Source: a virus
Virus record (IMG/VR): IMGVR_UViG_3300027734_000091
Coordinates: 1-54,616 of that record
Length of the DNA: 54,616 bases
Direction: 5' to 3' (one strand)
The notes under the pieces were generated by a model. The model searched no databases. It saw only the letters and a program-made list of their open reading frames with translations, and was not told the DNA's origin. The translations under genes and the position numbers were made by a program. Below, in pieces: positions 48,632 to 54,616 of the stretch (the stretch's first letter is position 1; each line of letters opens with the position of its first letter).

Positions 48632-50257
48632 ATGGCACAAGGTCTTTTTACACTCAGACAAGTTAACCAAGCTATTCGTCAAGGCGCATGGTCAGCATTT
48701 AATCCACCTCAGTGGGTAGAGTACCTTGTTGTTGCTGGCGGTGGCGGTGGTGGAAAAGGAAACGGTGGCGGGGGTGGTGCTGGTGGTTTGTTAACTGGTA
48801 TGGTTCCTGTTACGGCTGGCACTTCTTACACGGTTACTGTTGGTACAGGTGGTGCTGGTGCAACTAGCTTTGTTGGCACATCTGGTGTTAATTCTGTTTT
48901 TGGCCCTATTACCTCTACAGGTGGCGGTGGCGGTGGTGGTGGCTCTTCCACTCCCCCAGTGTCTGGTGGCTCTGGCGGTGGCGCAGGAACTACTGGTGCT
49001 TTGCCCGGAGCGCAAGGCGTATCAGGCCAAGGTAATGCTGGCGGAGCTAGTATTGCCAGTGGCATTTACCCCGGAGGCGGTGGTGGTGGCGCTGGGACTA
49101 TAGGGCTTACTGGAGGCTCTGTTGGAGGTAACGGTGGTGCTGGTATTGCATCTGCTATTAGTGGAACAGTAACTACTTATAGCGGAGGCGGTGGTGGCGG
49201 CACTGACTCAGGCACTGCTGGCACAGGCGGTGTAGGTGGAGGTGGTTCTGGTGGCTCAAATGCGGTAGGTGTTGCTGGTACTGTTAGCACAGGCGGCGGT
49301 GGAGGCGGTGCAGGATATTCAAGTGGTACTGTTGGCGGCGCAGGTGGTTCAGGCATCGTAGTAGTCAGATACCCCGGCTCTGTGCAGTTTTACACTGGTG
49401 GAACTGTTTCTGCTAATGGCGGGTATGTCATACATACATTTGCCTCGTCTGGAACACTAGCCCCAACAACGCCAACTCCTGCATTAACAAATGTATTTGT
49501 GTTTACTAGTTCTACCATATGGATTGCCCCTGTTGGTGCTACACAAGTTGAATACTTGGTTGTAGGCGGTGGCGGTGCTGGTTCTGGTAACGACAACAAT
49601 GGATGGGGCGCTGGCGGCGGCGGTGCTGGCGGATTCCGTACTGCTACAGGTCTTTCCGTAACTGCTGGAACTTCTTATACGGTGACGGTTGGTGCTGGTG
49701 GCAAAACTACATTTGGGCCAACAAACGCATCTTCAGGTACTGCTTCTGTATTTTCTACGATAACTTCCGCTGGCGGCGGTTATGGCGCTGTAACAACCGT
49801 TAACGATGCCGCTGGTGGAAACGGTGGTTCAGGCGGTGGTGGTTCTGGCGCAGGGTTAGGAGGAACTGGAAACACCCCATCTACATCTCCATCTCAAGGT
49901 AGCAACGGTGGAAATGGGTTTTTTGCTGGCAGTTATTGCGGCGGCGGCGGTGGTGGTGCTAGTGCAGTTGGAGGAAACGGTACAACAAATGCAGGGGGCA
50001 ATGGCGGTGCTGGTACTGCGGCTAGTGCTAATCTTGGTGGCGCTACCTATGCTGGCGGCGGCGGCGGTAGTACATATAACGGTATATTTCCGGGTGGAAC
50101 GGGTGGTAGTGGCGGCGGCGGTGCTGGCGGTGCGGCGGTCAATGGAACAAACGGTACGGCAGGTACAGGCGGCGGCGGTGGTGGCGGCGGTGCGGCAGCA
50201 CCGGGGTATTTTGGCGGCAACGGCGGCTCTGGCATTGTGATTATTAAATGGAGTTGA
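48632..50257 (+). CDS. Glycine-rich adhesin, type B copy 1
   Basis: The 541-aa protein has a 30-aa N-terminus with T-L-R-Q-V-N-Q-A-I-R and two glycine-rich modules, each opening V-E-Y-L-V-V and ending G-G-S-G-I-V. Its start resembles that of the protein at 51530, its type partner. It ends directly after the second module, without the final cap seen in the other copies. It is probably a receptor-binding tip protein. Confidence 0.75.
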   Translation: MAQGLFTLRQVNQAIRQGAWSAFNPPQWVEYLVVAGGGGGGKGNGGGGGAGGLLTGMVPVTAGTSYTVTVGTGGAGATSFVGTSGVNSVFGPITSTGGGGGGGGSSTPPVSGGSGGGAGTTGALPGAQGVSGQGNAGGASIASGIYPGGGGGGAGTIGLTGGSVGGNGGAGIASAISGTVTTYSGGGGGGTDSGTAGTGGVGGGGSGGSNAVGVAGTVSTGGGGGGAGYSSGTVGGAGGSGIVVVRYPGSVQFYTGGTVSANGGYVIHTFASSGTLAPTTPTPALTNVFVFTSSTIWIAPVGATQVEYLVVGGGGAGSGNDNNGWGAGGGGAGGFRTATGLSVTAGTSYTVTVGAGGKTTFGPTNASSGTASVFSTITSAGGGYGAVTTVNDAAGGNGGSGGGGSGAGLGGTGNTPSTSPSQGSNGGNGFFAGSYCGGGGGGASAVGGNGTTNAGGNGGAGTAASANLGGATYAGGGGGSTYNGIFPGGTGGSGGGGAGGAAVNGTNGTAGTGGGGGGGGAAAPGYFGGNGGSGIVIIKWS

Positions 50258-50258
50258 A

Positions 50259-51152
50259 ATGAGTCAAACTTTATTAGGTGGATTCCTTTCCGCAACCTTT
50301 AACCCACTGTCTGGTGCGCCTACGACTGTTGAATATCTAGTGGTCGCTGGTGGTGGTGGTGCAGGCGGTGGAGGTGGTGGAGCAGGTGGTCTTTTGACTG
50401 CGGCTGGCTTTGCTGTTGCCGCTGGTTCTGCTTTAACTGTTACTGTGGGTGCTGGTGGTGCAGGTGCGGCAACTGTTAGCGGTGCTATTGGTAATGGAAC
50501 CATCGGTTCTAATTCTGTTTTTAGTTCTATTACTGCTACGGGTGGTGGTTTTGGTGGTGGCCCAAACGCCACTCAGAATGGTGGTGCTGGCGGTTCTGGT
50601 GGTGGCGGTAGTCAAGATGGAAATTCAACTGGCGGCGCTGGCACATCTGGTCAAGGCAATGCAGGCGGTGGTTCAGGCGGTACTTACCCGCCCGGTTACT
50701 TTGCCGCTGGTGGCGGTGGTGGAGCAGGTTCTATTGGTGGAAATTCTTTAGTAGTTGCGTCTGGTTCTTTAGGCGCTGGTGGCAATGGTGGTACTGGACT
50801 TTGCTCAACCATTACAGGCGCAAGAGTGTTTTACGCTGGCGGCGGTGGCGGTGGGTCTAGTACAAACACATCCACTTTAACTACTGGTGGTCTGGGCGGC
50901 GGTGGAGGCGGTGGCAATGGCGGTCTAGCGGCTTCTCAAAACGGCAATCCGGGTACAGCCAACACAGGTGGCGGTGGAGGCGGAGCCGAATTTGAAGGTA
51001 CTTCTGCTGGCACTGGTGGCTCTGGCATTGTCATCATTCGTTGGCCTTCATCACAATCACCACCCACTTCCACAACAGGAAGCCCTCAGATAAACTACTC
51101 TGATGGGTATCAGATTTATACTTTCACATCTTCTGGCACTATTACTTTTTAA
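50259..51152 (+). CDS. Glycine-rich adhesin, type A copy 2
   Basis: The 297-aa protein has a short N-terminus like the gene at 47702 (L-L-G-G-F-L-S-A-T-F), one glycine-rich module and a Y-T-F-T-S-S-G-T-I-T-F cap. It is one base after the previous stop. It is the second A copy in an A-B-A-B order. Confidence 0.75.
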   Translation: MSQTLLGGFLSATFNPLSGAPTTVEYLVVAGGGGAGGGGGGAGGLLTAAGFAVAAGSALTVTVGAGGAGAATVSGAIGNGTIGSNSVFSSITATGGGFGGGPNATQNGGAGGSGGGGSQDGNSTGGAGTSGQGNAGGGSGGTYPPGYFAAGGGGGAGSIGGNSLVVASGSLGAGGNGGTGLCSTITGARVFYAGGGGGGSSTNTSTLTTGGLGGGGGGGNGGLAASQNGNPGTANTGGGGGGAEFEGTSAGTGGSGIVIIRWPSSQSPPTSTTGSPQINYSDGYQIYTFTSSGTITF

Positions 51153-51161
51153 GGAGCAAAC

Positions 51162-51518
51162 ATGAGCCATTTCGCTAAAGTAGAAAACGGTGTAGTGACG
51201 CAAGTCATCGTCATCGAGCAGGACGTTTTGAACACAGGTCACTGGGGCGATCCAGCATCTTGGGTTCAGACAAGTTACAACACTTCTGGTGGAGTTCACT
51301 CACAAGGTGGTACGCCACTGCGTAAGAATTTTGCTGGTATTGGATATACATACGACTCAGGCCGTGATGCGTTTATTCCTCCCAAGCCATTTGCGTCTTG
51401 GTTGTTGGATGAAGCCACTTGCCATTGGAATGCACCAACACCCATGCCCGTAGAAGAAGGTAAACGCTTTACATGGGACGAACCCACAACATCTTGGGTT
51501 GAAGTAGTTACTGCCTAA
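51162..51518 (+). CDS. Cyanophage-type conserved small tail protein
   Basis: The 118-aa protein has S-H-F-A-K-V, W-V-Q-T-S-Y-N-T-x-G-G, P-L-R-K-N-F-A-G-I-G-Y-T-Y-D and F-I-P-P-K-P-F, a very conserved phage protein known from cyanophages and marine myoviruses. No firm function is known. It stands among the adhesin genes and may help their assembly. AAGGAG precedes the start. Confidence 0.75.
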   Translation: MSHFAKVENGVVTQVIVIEQDVLNTGHWGDPASWVQTSYNTSGGVHSQGGTPLRKNFAGIGYTYDSGRDAFIPPKPFASWLLDEATCHWNAPTPMPVEEGKRFTWDEPTTSWVEVVTA

Positions 51519-51529
51519 TAGGAATAATC

Positions 51530-53164
51530 ATGGCTCAATACAGTGGAATGTGGACGCTAAGTCAGGTCAGTCAAGCCGTAAAAGACTTGAACTGGACGGG
51601 TCTACCTCCGTCTGTTGTTGAGTATTTGATTGTTGCTGGCGGCGGTGGTGGCGGAGATTCTTATGCAGGTGGCGGCGGAGCAGGTGGACTGCTTGCTGGC
51701 TATGCTGGTATTACCTCTGGGGCTTCTTACTTTGTAACGGTTGGTGCGGCTGGTGCGGGTTCTACAAGTCAATCCTCTGCGGGTTCAACTGGTGGTGTAT
51801 CTGTTTTTGATGCAACTGTGTCTAATGGAACTACAGGGCGAATTGTTGCAAGTGGTGGCGGCGGTGGTGGAAGTAACCTTTTAACTTCTGGAGTCTCTGG
51901 TGGTTCGGGTGGTGGTGCTTCACAATCTACAGTTGTTGGTGCAGGTATTTCTGGTCAAGGCAACGCTGGCGGTTCTGGTGCAACAGGTGCTCAATATGGC
52001 GCAGGGGGCGGTGGTGGTGCTGGAACTATTGGACTAAACGGAATAACAGGCTCTAGTGCTGGTAATGGTGGTGCAGGGATTGCGTCATCTATTTCTGGCT
52101 CTGTTGTTACATACGCTGGTGGCGGTGGTGGAGGGATAAATTCTGGTACTGCTGGAACAGGAGGCGTAGGTGGTGGCGGTGCTGGTTCTACAGGAACTGG
52201 AAGCAATGGAACCGCCAATACAGGTGGTGGTGGTGGAGGTGGAGGTGGAGGTGGAGGTGGTGATGGTGGCGCTGGCGGTTCAGGCGTTGTCATTCTTCGC
52301 TACCCCGGCTCAATTCAATATTTCACTGGTGGCACAGTAACCTATGCCGCTGGTAATGTCGTTCACACATTTACATCTTCAGGCACATTGGCTCCTACTA
52401 CGCCTACACAGTTATTAGTGGTAAATTATTTAGTCGTTGCTGGTGGTGCAGGTGGTGGAAATGGTTTGACTGGCGTTGAAAACGGCGGTGGCGGTGGCGC
52501 AGGTGGATTATTAACAGAGGGTTTAATTGTAACTGCTGGTAATACTTACACTGTAACTGTCGGCTCTGGCGGGGTAAGCAATACAAATGGCACTAATTCT
52601 GTTTTTAGTTCAATAACTGCCACTGGCGGAGGCCGTGGTGATGGATTACTTGCGGCGGCAGTTGGAGGTTCTGGGGGTGGTGGCGGTGGCGCAACAGCGG
52701 CTTCTGGAGCCGCAGGCACATCTGGACAGGGCAATACTGGTGGTAATGGCGGTAGCGACTCTGGTGGTGGAGGAGGTGGCGCTGGTGCATTTGGGGCGAA
52801 TGGTAATCCTTCATCCGCAAATGGCGGTAATGGAATTGCATCATTTATTTCAGGAACATCTACTTACTACGCAGGGGGAGGTGGTGGTGGCGGTGCGGCG
52901 GCAGGTGCAGGCGGGTTAGGTGGCGGCGGCGCGGGTGGTGATAACGATGCTCCAACCCCTGCGGTTGCTGGAACTGTAAACACTGGCGGCGGCGGCGGTG
53001 GTGGAAGAGGTAGCGTAAGCGAAGTTGGCGCTTCTGGAGGTTCAGGTGTTGTCATTCTTAGCCTAGTTAGTGCGGCATCATCAACTACAGGTTCACCAAC
53101 GGTTACAACTTCTGGCGGCAGGACGATTTATACCTTCACGGCTTCTGGAACAATCACGATCTAA
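51530..53164 (+). CDS. Glycine-rich adhesin, type B copy 2
   Basis: The 544-aa protein has an N-terminus like that at 48632 (T-L-S-Q-V-S-Q-A-V-K), two glycine-rich modules (opening V-E-Y-L-I-V and V-N-Y-L-V-V) and a Y-T-F-T-A-S-G-T-I-T-I end. Runs of Gly up to twelve residues occur. It is probably a receptor-binding protein; sequence differences to 48632 are concentrated in the loops. Confidence 0.75.
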   Translation: MAQYSGMWTLSQVSQAVKDLNWTGLPPSVVEYLIVAGGGGGGDSYAGGGGAGGLLAGYAGITSGASYFVTVGAAGAGSTSQSSAGSTGGVSVFDATVSNGTTGRIVASGGGGGGSNLLTSGVSGGSGGGASQSTVVGAGISGQGNAGGSGATGAQYGAGGGGGAGTIGLNGITGSSAGNGGAGIASSISGSVVTYAGGGGGGINSGTAGTGGVGGGGAGSTGTGSNGTANTGGGGGGGGGGGGGDGGAGGSGVVILRYPGSIQYFTGGTVTYAAGNVVHTFTSSGTLAPTTPTQLLVVNYLVVAGGAGGGNGLTGVENGGGGGAGGLLTEGLIVTAGNTYTVTVGSGGVSNTNGTNSVFSSITATGGGRGDGLLAAAVGGSGGGGGGATAASGAAGTSGQGNTGGNGGSDSGGGGGGAGAFGANGNPSSANGGNGIASFISGTSTYYAGGGGGGGAAAGAGGLGGGGAGGDNDAPTPAVAGTVNTGGGGGGGRGSVSEVGASGGSGVVILSLVSAASSTTGSPTVTTSGGRTIYTFTASGTITI

Positions 53165-53172
53165 GGTTTAAC

Positions 53173-53319
53173 ATGGAAATCAAACTATCAATCAACACAA
53201 TCAATCAGATTCTTGGTTACTTGGGTTCACGCCCATACCAAGAGGTGTTTCAATTGATTGAAGTTATTCAAAAAGAAGCCAAGGAGCAGTCTGCGCCCGT
53301 AGAGGATCAGAATGCCTGA
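53173..53319 (+). CDS. 48-aa conserved phage peptide
   Basis: The pattern N-Q-I-L-G-Y-L-G-S-R-P-Y-Q-E-V-F-Q-L-I-E recurs in many phages of aquatic bacteria next to lysis genes. The ORF is short but the pattern is firm. The stop overlaps the next gene by eight bases. No function is known. Confidence 0.7.
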   Translation: MEIKLSINTINQILGYLGSRPYQEVFQLIEVIQKEAKEQSAPVEDQNA

Positions 53320-53527
53320 TATTGAAGAATTGGCGACGGAGACAGACAAGCGATTGGCTGTGCATGAGGCTGTCTGTCAACAACGCCATGATGCAATACA
53401 ACAGAGGTTTGATGATGGTTCTAAAAGAATGCAACGCATTGAATATATTTTGTATGCGCTGATTGTGGCTGTGCTGTTTGGCCCCGGCGTGGCTGGAGAG
53501 TTTGTAAAAAAGTTATTGGGTATTTAA
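53312..53527 (+). CDS. Holin-like protein with C-terminal TM
   Basis: The 71-aa protein has a helical amphipathic front with R-L-A-V-H-E-A-V-C-Q-Q-R-H-D-A-I-Q and one membrane segment (about 46-63, Y-I-L-Y-A-L-I-V-A-V-L-F-G). This XhlA-like layout is typical of small lysis helpers. It is the first gene of the lysis group before 53547 and the endolysin. Confidence 0.6.
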   Translation: MPDIEELATETDKRLAVHEAVCQQRHDAIQQRFDDGSKRMQRIEYILYALIVAVLFGPGVAGEFVKKLLGI

Positions 53528-53546
53528 CCAGAGACTAACATGACAT

Positions 53547-53834
53547 ATGCGCTGGCTCATACTGTTACTGCTGTTAGGGCTGGTTGGAGCCGTAGCCAAG
53601 AATGGCTGTTATGTCCGCGAGTTTTATGGAATTGGTTATACAGTCCACAACCCTATAGAGCGTTACACAGAGATGCTGGCTTGGTTAGAGCGCAATGCAT
53701 CCCACTGCAAGACAAACGACTATGTGATGATTTGGAACAATCTACCCAATTGGGCAGGAACTTCAGACACTGCGCAACTTAGAAGCGCGGTCATCAAAGG
53801 TTACACAGATGCACTTGATCGAGAGAAAAAATAA
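53547..53834 (+). CDS. Exported lysis-region protein
   Basis: The 95-aa protein begins M-R-W-L-I-L-L-L-L-L-G-L-V-G-A-V-A, a classical signal peptide. The mature part has two Cys residues that might form a disulphide. It may act in the periplasm, for example as an unusual spanin or regulator; no lipobox is seen. An alternative ORF in another frame (53540-53782) lacks such features. Confidence 0.6.
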   Translation: MRWLILLLLLGLVGAVAKNGCYVREFYGIGYTVHNPIERYTEMLAWLERNASHCKTNDYVMIWNNLPNWAGTSDTAQLRSAVIKGYTDALDREKK

Positions 53835-54526
53835 TGGTTACAAAGAAAGTCCCAGCCAAAGTAGCGCCTGTTAAGCGACGAACAGCCACACCAAAAGTTG
53901 AGGTTGCTTTTAAGCCAGAAGCCAAAAAAGATGACAGTACCGTTGGCAAAGTAATTGGCTTAATTGAGTGGGTGGATAATCCTTTTAAACTGTTCACGGT
54001 CATCTTGCTGTCGTTCCTGTTTTTTTTGGGCTATTTTGCTTGGGATTCACGCACGGTCATCCTGAACGCCATCACAAACTCAAGCCATCAGCCCCAACTT
54101 AAAGAGATCAAAGTTTTAGAACACGTTGCTGAAAGACTCAAGAAGGACTTGGAAGCTGAAACTGTTTTGGTTCACAAGGTAGCTCTTGTTGTAAACAGCA
54201 GGGTCACGCTACTTTCGTATGGCCCAAAGGGTCGAGACACTACTCTTGATGGTTACAACTCCACTCTGTTTGGCAAAGATGCTACCCGTAATGCCGCTGT
54301 CATTGCCATGATGAATGGCGAGGTGCATTGCGACAAGCTGGTTGCCTCTGGAAAAACATCGGACTGGGAAGAGAAGCAGGGCGTAGGTTACATCTGCCGT
54401 GGCTCTATTCCACCTGAAATGGGCGCATTTGAAGGCTATATTTCTGTTGGTTTTACCAAAGAACCGCAAGACCTTGGCGCTGTCAAAACGCGCATTAACT
54501 TAGCATCAACTGAAATGGCTAAATAA
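53834..54526 (+). CDS. Single-pass membrane lysis-region protein, complete
   Basis: The 230-aa protein has a Lys/Val-rich N-terminus and a membrane segment at about 54-71 (L-F-T-V-I-L-L-S-F-L-F-F-L-G). A short coiled coil and a periplasmic domain with V-H-C-D-K-L-V and Y-I-C-R-G-S follow. Its C-terminal part is also present at 3-389. Topology N-in, C-out would suit an endolysin or membrane regulator; the family is unknown. Confidence 0.65.
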   Translation: MVTKKVPAKVAPVKRRTATPKVEVAFKPEAKKDDSTVGKVIGLIEWVDNPFKLFTVILLSFLFFLGYFAWDSRTVILNAITNSSHQPQLKEIKVLEHVAERLKKDLEAETVLVHKVALVVNSRVTLLSYGPKGRDTTLDGYNSTLFGKDATRNAAVIAMMNGEVHCDKLVASGKTSDWEEKQGVGYICRGSIPPEMGAFEGYISVGFTKEPQDLGAVKTRINLASTEMAK

Positions 54527-54616
54527 AATGGCACAGTTTGAACCAGCTTTTGAGCAGATGATGAAAGACGAGGGCGGCTACGTCCTTCACGAAGTACCCA
54601 ATGACACTGGCGGTAT
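54138..54616. repeat. Terminal direct repeat, right copy
   Basis: It matches bases 1-479 except position 54160 (A against G). The right copy keeps the whole 230-aa gene and the first 89 bases of the endolysin gene. A single difference between the copies suggests either strain variation in the sample or a sequencing error. Confidence 0.95.
54528..54616 (+). CDS. Endolysin gene, truncated by window end
   Basis: This is the first 29 codons of the GH108 endolysin, identical to 391-479. It is cut only by the window end; the full gene is at 391-906. Confidence 0.9.
   Translation, partial: MAQFEPAFEQMMKDEGGYVLHEVPNDTGG

Noticed and set aside
51991-52293. Proline-rich minus-strand frames opposite the glycine-rich adhesins (also at 47755, 48826, 50047, 50264 and 52867)
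   Set aside because: GGN codons read backwards give Pro, so long poly-Pro frames are expected shadows.
1-54616. tRNA genes, CRISPR array, insertion sequences, integrase
   Set aside because: No cloverleaf-like stretch, spacer array, transposase or recombinase motif was found by reading; a dedicated tRNA search could still find one.

Overview
The window is essentially one complete genome of a short-tailed (podovirus-like) tailed phage, most likely assembled from an environmental sample. The first 479 bases recur at the end (54138-54616) with a single synonymous mismatch. The unique unit is therefore about 54,137 bp and is circularly permuted or terminally redundant. A short-tailed virion is inferred from a large portal, a small and large terminase, an HK97-type capsid block, two head-tail adaptor-like proteins, a P22 gp10/nozzle-like protein and large internal (ejection) proteins, with no tape measure, tail tube or sheath gene. 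A YdaS-type Cro-like regulator, a DUF1376 replication protein, a RusA resolvase and a GTA-type three-TM holin suggest a Gram-negative, probably proteobacterial host. An aquatic betaproteobacterium is plausible but is a guess. No integrase, tRNA or CRISPR array was seen.

Layout. (1) 27943-54616 continuing through the circle to 16045: a late block of about 42 kb, all on the plus strand. It runs: zinc-ribbon protein, terS, terL, a 1,169-aa protein with a degenerate SGNH domain, portal, small proteins, GroES-like co-chaperonin, scaffold-like protein, capsid accessory proteins and major capsid, with a strong terminator at 40062-40094. Then come virion proteins, an adaptor, tail fibres, an A-B-A-B array of glycine-rich adhesins, the lysis genes (holin-like, exported protein, membrane protein, GH108 endolysin, 3TM holin), a second adaptor, a fibre, the nozzle and four or five large internal virion proteins including a murein hydrolase. 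A terminator at 16080-16104 closes this block. (2) 16103-18054, minus strand: two small proteins, a PD-(D/E)XK exonuclease, an SSB-like protein with a DIPF tail and a 59-aa protein. (3) 18055-18173: a divergent control region. (4) 18174-27871, plus strand: Cro/YdaS regulator, replication initiator carrying iteron-like repeats inside its gene, RusA, an HNH nuclease, many tiny overlapping ORFs, a C5 cytosine methyltransferase with a long second open frame inside it, a second methyltransferase, an ArdC-like antirestriction protein and assorted small early genes. Several of these early genes sit behind copies of one recurring promoter/leader module.

How it fits together (inference). The YdaS-like protein and GTTTAAC-type operators would govern divergent early transcription. 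The initiator, SSB, exonuclease and RusA would replicate and recombine the DNA, while the methyltransferases and ArdC protect it from host restriction. The late block builds the head (helped by the phage GroES), packages DNA, adds a short tail with diversified glycine-rich receptor-binding proteins and lyses the cell. The features most worth a second look are the dual-frame methyltransferase locus, the lambda-like origin inside the DUF1376 gene with a matching second iteron cluster at 27873-27930, the early promoter modules whose -35 box lies in a hairpin loop, the SGNH pseudo-enzyme next to terL, and the K/M-x-GG motif shared by several virion proteins.
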